DNA of 64,000 bases from Rhodamnia argentea (lineage: Eukaryota; Streptophyta; Magnoliopsida; Myrtales; Myrtaceae), in assembly GCF_020921035.1 (NCBI RefSeq), contig NC_063150.1, forward strand, positions 21,747,826 to 21,811,825, written 5' to 3'. The position numbers were made by a program, and so were the translations under genes. Positions 1 to 12,780 of the stretch are shown piece after piece. The notes beneath the pieces are model-generated. The model did no database searches and had not been told where the DNA came from. It worked only from the letters and a program-made list of their open reading frames with translations. Positions within the stretch are counted from its first letter, which is position 1, and each line of letters begins with the position of its first letter.

Positions 1-1850
1 TTCTATCCCTTTTGAGACGGAGGATATATGATTGGCTATCGCGATAATTAGTGATTAATTTTTCCCGACAGTCTGACACTGTATGTCGATGACTGTTTGC
101 CTATTGATTAGACGAGAAAAGCTTTCCGATCTCGGCCCACCGAGAAAATATTGTATATGCCGGCCCCTCCACGATCATGCATGGCTCTATGACCATTGCT
201 CTCTCTCTCTCTCCAATTATACGGCACTCTCTCTCCTCTCTTTTGTGCGTCTTTAAGAAAAAGAATGAAGCCACTCTCTCTGTTTTTTTTTTTTTTTGCA
301 AGTTACTTTCCCTCTCTCGCCCCCAAGAGCCTCACTAGTCGCATCTCGAGCTGGCTCTGCCTCCATTGTCACAAGGAGTATTAGAATCGAACCGAAACCC
401 GAATTGAACCGAACTAGAAGTTCGTGCATTTTCGGGGTGCATTTATTTTACGAAAAATGAGTGATTTGAAAAATATTTTATAAAAAGTAATCAATTATAT
501 CTCTTACAAAAATAAACAAATAAAATTTTTTATCATTGTCTACGAAAATAGTCGGACACGTAATGTTATCGATGGCGAAAATATTTTCGAAATGCGAAAC
601 AAACGCATCCTCAATTCAGTTAGATTTTCGGTTCGGTTAATAATCAAAGAATTCGGATAATTTAACAGATCGGTTCGGTTCGGATAACGGATTTTAATTT
701 GTCTCTCTCTTCCTTTCGTGCATGCTCACTCTCCTCTCTCACTGTTCACTTCTCATCGGAGCCGTGGGCGGCTCCCCTTCCTCTTCTCTCTCTCTTTTCA
801 TCTTTGTGTTCTCTCTCACCGGATGAGAGCAGTGGACGGCTTCTCTCTCCCCCTTTTCATCGTCGTGTCTCTCTCATCTTCTACCCAATCCTTTCTGTTT
901 TGATCACATCTCGTGACAAAACAAACCTCCACACTTTCAATCCGTGGATATTCCGTTGAATGGTGGAAGAAGAGATCAGCTTCAGCCATGGATGAGTTCC
1001 GACCAAATCCAATCCCTTAGCAGTAGATGTGGAAGTGAGGCACCAAACGAAGGAGACGACCAAGCTGGAGAGATACGATGCCGGCGAATCCCGTGGCAAT
1101 GACAGAACGAAGCACCGAGGTTGGGCTCCCGGTGGCCGACAAAGGAAAGGCTCGCTTTCATCTTAACCATCATTAACATTCTTTGGAGAAATCAAATCAA
1201 CATACGCACAACAAAGCACTAGAGATCTCAAACAAAAGAAAAGAAAGAACAAAATAAAAATAAAAATCGGAAAATCAAACTGAAAACTGAACCAAATCAA
1301 ATTGAGTTTTTAGTTCAGCTTGGTTCGAGACGAGTTTTGATTCACTTCAAGCATATAAAATTAAAATGAACTGAACCATTGACATCCTAGTTGTCGCCTA
1401 AAAAAGCCACTCCCTCTTTGTCGCTCCCAAGAGCCCCCGCCGATGGCCCTCGCAGGCCTAGATCCGATGCCTCCACTACGTCACCTTCGGGAGCCACTCC
1501 TCTACTTCGCGCTATCAAGAGCCCTCGCCGACGTGCGCTACCCAAGTTGCGTGTGCCATGGAATGCGTGAATGGAACCTTGGCCAGTACACGTCGACGTG
1601 TGTAATCTATGCATACCCACATGGATAAAGGATTTCAATTCCTTGTGTTATGATCTTCTTAAAGAAAAGAAATAAGGGTGAGTTTATTTAAATAATTTCA
1701 AATATATATTCTGAAAATAATCACTCGTGTCTCTTACAAAGATAAATTAATAAAAAAATTCATCATTTAAATATATTTAGCCATAAATTGTTATCAATAA
1801 TGAAAATTTTTTGGGTGACTGATTACTTCAGGCTATACAAATGATTAGTA
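1..1850. repeat. Segmental duplication, copy 1 (partner at 61387-64000)
   Basis: Positions 1-1510 match 61387-62890 nearly base for base, including the CT-rich stretch near 200, an AT-rich MITE-like block at about 430-610 and the CGGTTCGG-rich stretch near 640-690. The match resumes at 1545-1600 with 63940-64000, so the partner carries about 1 kb not present here, or this copy lost it. Positions 1540-1850 also match a third copy at 53930-53965, 54800-54851 and 57799-58080, once the two transposons there are removed. No gene is seen. The reading frames here are short and are not shared between copies. Confidence 0.85.
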
Positions 1851-3009
1851 GTTTTAATTTTTTTTTCAACTCATATATTTTTGGTGAAATAACTAGAGTA
1901 AAATTACAAAATTGGATCTAGAAAAAATTTCAAATAAGGGTCTATAGTGCTCTCATTTTCTCAAACAAGGGCCTGAAGTGGACCTTATTTCAAATAAGGG
2001 TATGAAGTGCCCTTTTTGTTTCAAAGAATGGCGTGATTTTCTCTTTTTTATTTTTATTTTCTTTTTCTTTTTTTCTCATTTCTATTTTTTTCCTTTGTTT
2101 CGCCTAGACCCTCACCTATTTTACCCTCTCTGACTCGGGGAGCCGATTTGATAAATGCACTTCAAAGAGAGGGCTTCTTGACGTATGCTATATGGTCGGG
2201 CAGTGGTCATCGTCTCTTCCAAAGATACAACCGGGAGGACTCCGTAAAATTCTTACAAGCGAAGAGAAAATTTCTATCCAAAAGAAAAGGGGAAATTTCA
2301 ACGCCTCTTCTGGTTCCTTGGTCGACCCTCAACGACGATCGCACCCCCGCTCCAAATCTATTCGTCCTTGAGATCACACGACCCCAACATTGCCACAGCT
2401 GGGGTCCGGCGATCTCCCGGGCCCGTGGCAACGACCCAATGAGAGACTCGAGGCTCGTCGTCCTCATTGCCGATGGGGGTGATTGTCGATTTCCTTCTAG
2501 CTTTCTTGACTAAATGTCGCCCCTTGAGATTGTCGAGCACTTCCATGGAGAACTCGGCGACAAAGCCATTGATATTGTCTCTCTTGGCCTCGCCCTACCT
2601 AGAGGTGAGGCCGCCCTTAACGGCCACAAGGGATGTCTCGCCACGGCCGGCGAGGGCTGGGCAAGGGTCGCCAACCTCGACCAAAGAAGAAAAAAAAAGA
2701 GGAAAAAAAAGAAATCAAATAAGAAAATGATGCAAATACTCTTGTCGGTCCTTCTTAAAAATAAAGATGATATTTTAGGCTCTTATTTAAAATAAGATCC
2801 ATTTTAAATTTTTATTTAAAAAAAAAAATAGACTCGGGCCCTTTTTTTAAATTTTAGGCTCTGGGTTGGGCTGGACCGACCCACCCAAGTAATCTTTTGT
2901 TTCTTTTTATGTTTAAGCCTCGTTCTTGAGTAATCAAAACGTCGTCGTTGGGGGCATCATCTTCTGTCTCGGTTGTCGGGTCTCCGAATTGAGAGAAAGC
3001 GAGAGAGAG
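1851..3009. other. Spacer and upstream region of the ARP9 gene, no gene seen
   Basis: The left part holds short AT-rich tandem phrases (a CAAATAAGGG-type phrase recurs at about 1930-2020). The block 2830-3000 is also present at 44860-45000, next to the ARP9 relic, and a shorter version lies at 58375-58450. It therefore looks like conserved 5' flanking or promoter DNA of ARP9 that was duplicated with the gene. Short open frames at 2148-2795 show no recognisable protein and I do not call them. Confidence 0.5.
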
Positions 3010-3663
3010 GCCCTGTTTGGTTCAGCATTTGGCCAAGGGACTTTGAGAAAATGCAAATACCTTTGGGCTAAAGGCCTTTTTCAAAATGCAAGTAGTGTTT
3101 GGTAAAGTGTATTTTAAAAACACATTTAAAAAGCAACTTTGACGAAAATGTTGTTTGGTGAAAAAATGAACTTTGTAAAATATTTTTTCTTTTGAAAAAA
3201 AACGGCGGCGACCGCGACGGCGGTGGCGGCGGCGACCGGCGGCGGCGACGGCGGCCCGGCGGAGACCGGGCGGCGGCGGCGACCGGCGACCGGCGGAGAC
3301 CGGCGGCGGCGGCGGGCGGCGGCGGCGCGGCGTCAGTGTTAGGCGGCGACGGCGGCGGCGGCGTCGGCGGAGAGACCGGCGGCGGTGGCGTCGGCGGCGA
3401 CCGGCGTAGCGGTGGATCGGCGGCGGCGGTGGCGGCAAGCAAAGGTGAAAAAATTAAAATAATAAAAAATTAATTGCATTTCGCCAAAGTCCCTTAGCCC
3501 AAAGTACCTCTTGAGGTACTTTGGGCTAAGGGACTTTTGAGAGCATTTGAGATGCAATTGCATCTTCCCAAAGTGAGTCAAAAAATGAACCAAACACCAT
3601 TTGCATTTGGCCAAGCGACTTCAGAGCCCCAATGCTCATTTGCAATGCTGAACCAAACAGGCC
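3010..3663. mobile_element. Non-autonomous DNA transposon (MITE) with GC-rich core, just upstream of ARP9
   Basis: The left end contains CCTGTTTGGTTCAGCAT and the right end (3645-3661) its exact reverse complement, giving terminal inverted repeats of at least 17 bp. The core at 3200-3440 is an almost pure CGG/GGC minisatellite. Beside it, 3486-3537 is a perfect 25-bp-arm palindrome with a two-base TT loop. Flanks are GAGAGAG-like on both sides, so the target-site duplication cannot be fixed. The element ends 45 bp before the ARP9 start codon. CTGTTTGG-type ends occur in plant hAT-like MITEs; I infer that class only loosely. Confidence 0.75.
3486..3537. repeat. Perfect 25-bp inverted repeat (hairpin) inside the MITE
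   Basis: The arms 3486-3510 and 3513-3537 are exact reverse complements around the two bases TT at 3511-3512. As RNA this would fold into an unbroken 25-bp stem. It probably comes from an inverted duplication of the element's subterminal sequence, because related wording (TTTGGGCTAA) occurs at 3062-3071. Confidence 0.9.
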
Positions 3664-3718
3664 GAGAGACTCTGACGAGAAAGCTCTTCGACCTCGCTTC
3701 GCTTCGCCATGGTGATCT

Positions 3719-3749
<31 letters not shown>

Positions 3750-6700
3750 CTGATGACTGCTCCAGTCGTCGAGCTTCTTCACTGAACCTCTCGCATTTCC
3801 TTTGTCCAGGATTATTTGAAGACGGCGATTCCTTCGCAGCTTATCTCGGAGAGAGGCTCCAATCTCGTCGTCATCAACCCTGGTACTCCCACCCCTCTCT
3901 TCAGCCGAATCGAATAGTAAGCGCCTCGCTCGACCCTAGCTTGAACGTGCTCGTTCCTTGCTTTCCAGGTTCTGCGAACATCAGAGTGGGCCTCGCTCAG
4001 CAGGACGCGCCTTTCACCGCCCCACATTGCATCGCCCGGTGCACCAGCCAGGTGCCCAAGCGAAACGTGCAAGATCAGGTCCGACCACGTTTCATGATTT
4101 CCTTTTTTACTGTTTGGTTTTTTGTGCGTGTCTGGTTTTGGCACTGCGGAATTGATGGTTTGTTGTTGCTTTGGAGTTTTTAGATGCTCAATTCTCAAGT
4201 TTCGAGGGCACAACACATGGAGCGAGAGAAGGCTTATGATATTGTTAGTTGACTTCTGTTGTTTGTTTTTAGTTGTGACGTGTGAAATGCCTCGACTGTT
4301 TTTGAATTTTTCTCAGAGTTAACATGTGGATTAGTGTACCCCAGATAGCATCATTGTTGAAAATTCCGTTCTTGGATGAGGAGGTCACGAACAGCAGCTC
4401 TTTCCAGCGCAAGGTATGGAGATTCCGCTCTTGGTTGAGCTGCTAGATCGCTTCTGCTTAATCTTCAAAATGATATGGCAGATTAAGTCCCAACTTAATC
4501 TTCAAAGATTCCGTTCCTGGTTGAACTTCACTGTTTTCACGGTCCAATTATCTTTTTGTTCTCTCATTTGAGTTGGCTACTCGAAGGTTCAGTATTTTAA
4601 GGCAATTCTCTCAACTTGTTCTCTGTTTTCTTCATGAGGTATTCAAGATAATGAACTGTTTTGGTCTTTACGAGCACATTGTCCTCTCTTTGATGGTTAG
4701 TGAAGGACTTGAAAGATTTTTAATGCCTTTATCTTGACAACTTAAAAATTTCTCCTCTTGTTCTGTGTAAATCTATACTGCATTGTCATCCAAGAGGAGA
4801 CTGCAGAGTCATTGCATCCTTGGATCTAGTATATTCCCGAATTTAAGTACTGTCAGAGCTCAGTTCCTGCGCCCTGATAAATAAATAAAATTAAATCACC
4901 CAGCGCCGCCCAGAAAAAATGGAAGTCTGCCCAAACTAGGATGTCTATGTGTCTATGTAAGGATGTGTGTATGATTGTCCTTTGCTGCCTTTTTTGTGTA
5001 TTGTTTTGCATTCTTCAGTTTCTAATTTCTTCATGATATTTGTTATTGGAGTTCATTTGTGATTGTGTCAGGCAAAGTGAAAGAAAAACTGACGTACCTG
5101 TTATACAGATGGGACGTGTTGACGCTTGTAATCCACAGAATGGTAGGAAAGATTCAGTCTTTTCTTGGACGGATGTGTATGAGAGGCAAAGTTCGACTCT
5201 GGTAGCAGGTCTATATAATAACTATTTTTTTCTATTCATTGGCTAATGGTTTTTCTGAGTTAATTGGCTTCACTATGGCTCAGACCTTTTACCTTTCTCT
5301 TCTTACTTATGTTATCTGCTTCTACTTATTGATATGTCATAGAATCAGAAACTGTGCTGTCAGATCATGGACGGCTTTGTCTATGCAAAGAAAAATGGCA
5401 ACATAGTACTTATATTCCCTTATCTAAGATTTGATGTAGTATATACTTCTGTTAATTGAATATTCGTAACAATATAAGATTTTTAGCTTTTGTCTGGGCT
5501 GGAGCATGTTTCCAATATACTAGATGCCTAGGATAACGACACTCTACCACGAAACAGTGATCGTCTCTATGTCATTTTGGAACTAAGTAGAGAAACTGTG
5601 AGGTAGATATAAACTAAAAATTCCATATGATTGTTTTGTCTCTAAGTTGGAGTATCAGGGGTGTTAAGTAACATACCGTGAAATGGAAGCTGTCATCCAA
5701 AATGTAGATAGCTATTAGGATGGTGCACTCTGTCAATGTTTGGAACTTCTGACCGTCAACCTTCAATCATGTCTGAAGCTAATTTTAACGCAAATGCTTG
5801 TTCTGATTATTTCTCCAATGAGCATGCTATATAGTTCTGCCTCCTGTACAAAAGCTGCTGTAGCTGCTAATATTTTTGAGCAGAAGCATCCAGCTTCAAT
5901 GCTCCTAGCCTGTAGCCAGTCTACTAAAATTGTTCTGTTGGCTGTATTGGTGCCTTGGTTTGTCTAAGGATGTATGGAGTTGATAAGGTAATGGGTTGTC
6001 TTTCATTATTGTCTTGTTTATTCAAGGATATGTGGAGTTGGCTTTCAGCTAGAGCAAAGGTCTTGGCATTTTGTAGATAGCGAAGCTTGCTAAATGACCT
6101 ACAGAGTGAAAAGTGGAAGCATTCTTTTTTTTTTTTTTAACCATGCAACTATGTGTCACCTACATTTATTGTTGCCAAACTATGTACATTGTCAAGGTTG
6201 TTTTTTCATAGATGACTTGCGTAATGCAGTATAATTATTTTTCATGCTGATATTGAATCTGCAGAAAGTCTTTAGTTTGTGCTTTTGTATATGACTTGCA
6301 CCTTTGCTTTGCAGATAGCTCAGAGGATAAAGAATTGCCTCATACTTCGTTGGACCAACATGAGGGAGTGGATATGGACTTAGGTGACCGTAAATACAAA
6401 ATGTTCATTTGTGGTGAGGAAGCTCTGAAAATATCACCCACAGAGCCTTACTGCTTCTGCCGTCCCGTTCGAAGAGGTCATTTTAACATTTCGCAAGACT
6501 ATCCTGCGCAGCAGGTTTGACACCCTAAATATTACGCGTTGAAAGAAGTTGCTGTCTGATTATTACTGAGTTCCACTCTTTCACTCCTTGGAGGTACACA
6601 TTAAGTACATTGCTTAGTTAGATTCATTGGTATCTGTAGCCTCATCCGGAATCAGTTCTAACCATCCAGCAAAACACCTGTAATATAAAGTATTGCATGC

Positions 6701-7529
6701 ATTTGCTATGTGATACGATAGTAGTATGGATATGGTGAAGTCGAAAAAGAATGATATGGTAAGATGTTGCTCATCCCTATAATTTTGCTTCACAGGTGTA
6801 TGAGGATTTGCATACTATCTGGGACTGGATATTGGTGGAGAAATTGCATATACCCCAATCTGAAAGGAATATGTATTCTGCCATGCTTGTGTTGCCAGAG
6901 ACATTTGACAATCGCGGTACTTATTTGCTTTGCTTTCATTATGTTCATTTGCTTGTATCCACGAAGATTTTACTATTGGTTTTTCCGCTTATGCATTTCA
7001 TATGATCTCTGTGTTGTAAGTGGATGCATGAATATATGGTTGAGTATAAATAGAGAATTGGTATTATGGTTTCTTCCCATGCTTCTTCATTTTTTTCTTG
7101 CGGTTCATTGGCTGATTTTACTTTGGTTTATCTTTATGAATGGATTTCTTTTTCTATGATTGAGAAGTAGTACACCATTGCTGTAGCTGAAGATAGCTCC
7201 AAAAAAGGACCTTTAAGATCTTCAAGTAATGTACAATCATTAGGTTGAAAACGAGAAACTTAAATTTGCTGGGATTAATGCTTTTTTGCGGATTTTGTTG
7301 CATCTTGTTGAGCAATTGTTTGCCTTTTCTTAAGCTCTAACGCATGGAGCAGTAGTAAATTATAATGGTCTTTTTGCATCGGGAGTTTATACCTGGTGCA
7401 GTTTTTGTGTGTCTGAAATAGAACTTTGGATATAAGGTTGAGTCATATGTTTGATCTTATATCAACTTCTTCTCACCTTTTTTTTCAAGCACTCTATGAT
7501 TCTTCAGATGGCGGTGTGTCAGATTCATA

Positions 7530-7607
7530 TTGCAAGATGCAACAAAATCCCCAAAAAAAAGCATAATATAGGCTAAAATATCCACAAAAAAAGCATAATA
7601 TAGGCTA
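7530..7607. repeat. Short tandem duplication in an ARP9 intron
   Basis: Two adjacent copies of a roughly 40-bp unit sharing AAAAAAGCATAATATAGGCT lie in the long intron between ARP9 exons 8 and 9 (6917-9287). The rest of that intron holds no recognisable gene. 7850-8260 has an insertion-like look (it opens with TTAGGATCTGATCC and closes near ATTAGGATTCCGATCC) but I could not define its ends. Confidence 0.6.
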
Positions 7608-9424
7608 ACTGTCGAAGAGTTATGGAGGATTGCCACCCCTGTTAAAATGATTCTCAATAAAAACCTCTTCAAAAGTCGATGAATGAGTTTTGAAGTAAAT
7701 GCCTCATTTGCCTCTCCTATAAGCTACTAACATATCTCTCTCTTTAATAATACTGCTGCAGGAATTGAATGGAATCCTTCAATCTCTTCTTCTCCTTGCT
7801 TTTGCTAACATGCATTCTTATCCATGCCCAGAGCTCATTCTTGACCGTGGCTGTTAGGATCTGATCCGGACTGTAAGATCTTATTTGAAACTTAAGTAGG
7901 ACCTGAATTAGCTAGGATCTTTACATGGTTCTGATTGTAAGCTAAAAGTCATACGATCAACGCAATCCCACTCATCCCATCAGTCCAATCTTGACATACT
8001 TCAACCTTGAAAGATGTAATCCTAATATCTGTTTGATAGAATTATAGATTATTCTTGTGGAAGAGGTATATAAACTGTAAATTCGCACCATTTGGAGGAT
8101 TATCGTCACACAATGTTTATAATTATTAAATTCGCACGACTATTCAAGATTTTTGTATTGTTGGTGTAATTTTAGAATCTTACGATCCACAACCTGATAT
8201 TATGATTCGATCCCTTAGACACCTTCATCGTTCATAATTAGGATTCCGATCCAAACAACCTTGTTCTTACTATAGAAAGCTCAGCCAAGAAAGCACCAAC
8301 AGTGCTAAAGCAGTGTTCCAGAAATGTCATGTCTTTGGGGTGTGTCTTAGTAGGTGATTTAACCATCTCCAGGGCATATTTACAAAGGAAACACCTAAAC
8401 CAGAATTAAAGCCATTCTGCATGTTACTGATTGTCAAAATGCTATTGAAGACTGCCTTCTTGTATAGGGAAAGAGAGCTACTTTTGGAGGAACTTCCTTT
8501 ACTAGATCCGCCTTCATGGGAAATCAACCTCCTCACTCAAATTTGTCTCAAATGACAGATTAGTGTATGGTTTGATCGAAAATACCTGCTAATAGACCAA
8601 GACCAAATGATCCTTATCTTCATTGCGATTCACACCCTCAAGATTGTAACGAAGAATGAAGAAATACCTCACCATCTCAATTCCCAATCTTAAGCGTTCC
8701 AAACGATATTCGATTTCCATCAGGTGTTGTAGTGACCAGTATACAAAAATCTCAAAATTGTGCTGGCTTGCTACAAGCCTTAAAAGAATCAGGCAATAAC
8801 TGTTTAATGAGTGATTTTACACTTGAACCACCATGCCAGAAGGAGATAGAGAACTTTATACTCAATAGATTATGATGGATGAGCTATCCTTCTCTGATCA
8901 ACTTCCAGTCTATAAGTGCTCCTGCTCCCTTCAATCATCCATGCTATGCAAGAATTTCTGTTAAGTAGTTCATTAGGGTTGAGAATGTGATTTAGCTTAA
9001 GTAGTTAAAGAGTTCTGCATTATCCCATTTATTGGGGTGAAATTCTGTAAGCTTAGACATGTTGCTGATGGAAGAGGTATTTACCTAGATTCTTCAGTGG
9101 ATTCTTTGTCCTTAGTTATATGCGTTTCCAACCAGCTTGCATTGTTTTCTTGTAAGTTTAGCTTTTTGTATTGAATACATGTATCCAGAATCTAGAGAAT
9201 GGGTTCTTGGTTGTTTTTCTGTTTTTCTTTGCCGGGGAATCTAGCAGATTCCAAATTGAATTTTCTGATTTCTCTGGTTTTAAGCAGAAATTAAGGAAGT
9301 GCTATCTATAGTGTTGCGGGACTTGCAATTCAGCTCAGCTGTGGTACACCAGGTTGGGAACCTTTCTTCCTTCCGATGACTTGCAGAAATTTATTCCCAT
9401 TTATAGCTGTGAAAGATAATTCAA

Positions 9425-9480
9425 CATCAACATCACCTTTATCCCAAACTAGTTGGGGTCGGCGGTCGATGAACCCAAAA
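9425..9480. repeat. Plant SINE-type sequence in an ARP9 intron
   Basis: The phrase CTTTATCCCAAACTAGTTGG and the following GGTCGGCGGTCGATGAACCC resemble a segment I recall from dispersed SINE-like repeats in many dicots. It sits between exons 9 and 10. No tRNA-like promoter boxes or target duplication could be defined, so this is probably a fragment. Confidence 0.45.
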
Positions 9481-12400
9481 ATAAATAAAATAAAAGCAAG
9501 ACCGATTGAGGAAAAAGAAATAATTATATCAAAATAAAAATATATAAATAGTATGTGCTCTTAGCATGTTTCACTGTTCCGATGACAATTCCCCACTATC
9601 ATAAAATTGTTATAATTTTTATGGACGTGCATGTTTTCTAACTGCGTCACCAGATTATTTACAGCTGGTTTACTTTGCATGGCACTAAATTTTTCCAAAC
9701 GCTTGCTTTTTTCTCTTCTGCACTCTTCATGCTCCAAATTGTGTATTGAGTCTCATGATGTGATCAGCGTCCTGGACAAATAATTAGGTATCCTATACAT
9801 TCCCGCTGTTTTCTCCATTAGTAGAGTATAGTTATTATATTGACCTAAACTGATTTCTCAGGAAGGTCTTGCTGCAGCTTTTGGGAACGGTTTGTCAACT
9901 GCATGCATTGTAAATATTGGAGCTCAGGTGACATCAGTCATATGCATTGAGGTACTTGTGGTTCTTTTACTTTTTACCTCCATTGGAGTATAAGTCTTCC
10001 TTTTGGTAATACAGATCAAATTCACCAGTAATTTCAACATAGATTGACCTTAGATATAACATCCTTTCATAAATCGAAGGAAAAGAAAAATGAGCTATCC
10101 TCGTTTGTGTTTGTGCGTGGCCCGTGCCCAGAATAATTATTTGTGAAATCCATATTGCCCGGTAATTATGATGAAAGAGAGTGCATTTTCCACTTCCAAC
10201 ATCATTCTTGACTTGTTATCACCAATACCAGCAGTGAAATTGTTGCTCCTGCCTCCATGCTTATTTACCTCTTTGTTAGAAATTTCTTGTTCCACCATCT
10301 CTCATTTTGTTAATGATAGTGTCACCTCCAAATTAATGGATGAAAACTGAATCACAATGACTGAGAAATTCTGTTTAGGTTTGTATTGTGCCTATGGCAC
10401 TCTCTTTTTCTAGACCTTTAATGCTGCGTTTCATATGTCTGATTAACATTCTTCTGGTAAACAAATGACCCTCATGGGTGCCAATATTCTTTGAACAAAA
10501 TGAAACAAATTAAATTTTTACGCATTCTGCCTGGACTTTATATCTACTGATGACTTTAAAAACTGCGATATATTATCTTCCACTCATTTAATGAAGAAAT
10601 TTTTTAAATGTCAGGATTGAGTGGCTCTACCTACCTCTGAGAAGACATTACCATTTGGTGGAGAGGTGCTGCTTAATATTTGTCATTGTTCTGGGCTTAC
10701 TGCAGTATATCTGGATTAGCCTAGCTACCATCATATGCAGAATGTTTAAAGTTGATTTGCCTCACCACCTTACATACATTTGCTTGTAGTATGTGAGGTC
10801 TGGCTATAATTATTTGGCTTCACTCTAGATATAGAGAGCTTTTGAAAAAAAAAATTATACTTTTATCTTGAGATAACTTAATTCAGCATGCAGGTTTTTA
10901 TCATTTATCCCATATGTCTAGTTTCTTGCTTCATTGGACTTGAAACTATTTCTTGAACATCAATGATTATGATATTGATGAGTAATGTGGTTTCAGGTTT
11001 ATCCAGATGCCTCTTATGGACCCAGAGACATCATCAAACTTGGCCTCAAGTTCACACAGACATGTTGACCAAGCCTATAGACTTGTTGATGCTAAATGAA
11101 CTGAAAGAATCCTACTGTTACATCCAAGTGAGTCTGATTTGAGAATTAAGATTCAGTGTTCATAAAATTCTTATGCTCGTGAGCACTAAAAACTTACAAC
11201 TATGCTCCAGTTATAATGGTAGAAACCCCATGTGAGATTGGGCATTTATTCAGTTTACGAACCATATATGTGTATCGCTCTATGTGCAGAAACATGTGTT
11301 GCATACTCTCTTTCAGACAAACTAAATTTTGTGCTTACAGGAGGGGGAGGTTGATGCTGTAGCAGTTGTTCAGTCATATGAGGATGGGATGCCAGCTGCG
11401 TCTCATAGGACGAGGCTTACTGCTCTCAATGTATATTTCCCAAAATGAAATCTCATCTCTATATTACTTTGCTTATTAGATGTTTAGCTGTTTAGAGATG
11501 GACTAATGGTTCTTTCCTCTTTAGGTACCTCCTATGGGTTTGTTTTATCCGACGCTTTTGGTTCCAGAAGTATATCCTCCACCGCCTCGTTCTTGGTGAG
11601 TGAGATTGTTATGTTCAAAAAACTGTTCAGGGCAAGTTTAATCATGATCAACCTTCTCTACCGCGGTGATTGTTTTACCAGGTTTAATGATTACAAGGAT
11701 ATGCTAGAAGAAACCTGGCATTTTGATTATCCCAGACGACCGGACATGGCGGATAGTCTCTATCCTGGTTTTAACATTGGATTGCCAATGTGGGACAGCT
11801 ATCCGATATTTCAAACAAAACCTAAGAAGGAAGAGAATGTTGGCCTTGCTGAAGCAATCACAAGTAGTATTCTTTCAACTGGTAGGTCCTTACCAATTTC
11901 TTGAACTCTGCTTGCAGAATGTCATGTCTTATGAAAATTATTACTTTTATATTGCTTTGACGGGGCGTATCGATCTCAAGAGAAAACTGTTCTGTAGCAT
12001 ACAACTGGTGAGTCTTGTGCACACAGTGAGATGTCCTTTGAATTACTCCATATATTGACTAGGAAAAATGACTCAATCTCGTGATTTAGATCGGCGGAGT
12101 AGCTCTGACTGAGGGTCTCATTCCTGCTGTGGAAGATAGGTTAGTTCTACTTATACTTTAAACATTTGCAGAATCGTGGCTTTGTGAGTATTCTGGCGCA
12201 GTGACAGGATTTCATGTTTGACTCTGTATAAACGGGTGTAAAGAGCCTTGTCAATGCTGAAAGAAAATCAATGAATTTGTTTACCGAAATCTGCTGGAGT
12301 AATCCCTCCTTAAATCAAGATATTGGCCTCTTTTCTGGCAAATGTTTAGAGAAGGATCACATTAATATAGACCATGAGCTATTTACATGTATATTTCGAA

Positions 12401-12639
12401 CTTTTGAGTCCATGATATTCAAAACCCTAAGTTATTCTTCTATGTTAATAGCTTTTATACTGTTGATTGCTTATCCTGTATTTGAGCGCCCTTGTGGTTT
12501 TGACGGCTATTTTGTATATGGCTTTAGTTTTGTGGGCTCTTTTTGAAAATGGGTTTGCACCCCCTTGGTGCCCTACAGTTGAACTTTTCTATCTATCAAG
12601 CAACCATCCTCTTAGGATTTGCAATGTCAGCTCCTGTTT

Positions 12640-12780
12640 ATTTACATCCCATCCCATCCCAACCCACGAACAAACAACACACAACCCCCGCACCCCAACC
12701 AACCAACCAACAACACCCCCCACCCCCCTCCCCCCACCCCACCCCTCCCCAAAAAAAAAAAAAAAAAAACCAAACAAGGG
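12640..12780. repeat. C/A-rich simple sequence in an ARP9 intron
   Basis: A run of CCCATCC, CCAACC and CCCCACCCC units followed by a 20-base A tract, within the intron between exons 17 and 18. Open frames across it are proline/threonine-rich artefacts of composition. Confidence 0.8.

Noticed and set aside
3022..3473. Arginine/proline-rich frames of 90-138 codons.
   Set aside because: Produced by the CGG minisatellite in the MITE upstream of ARP9.
5040..5108. Extending ARP9 exon 6 upstream to include FICDCVRQSERKTDVPVIQ.
   Set aside because: The frame is open, but the acceptor TTATACAG at 5101-5108 gives the right phase and a better match to the family (RK then MGRVDA), so the shorter exon was chosen.
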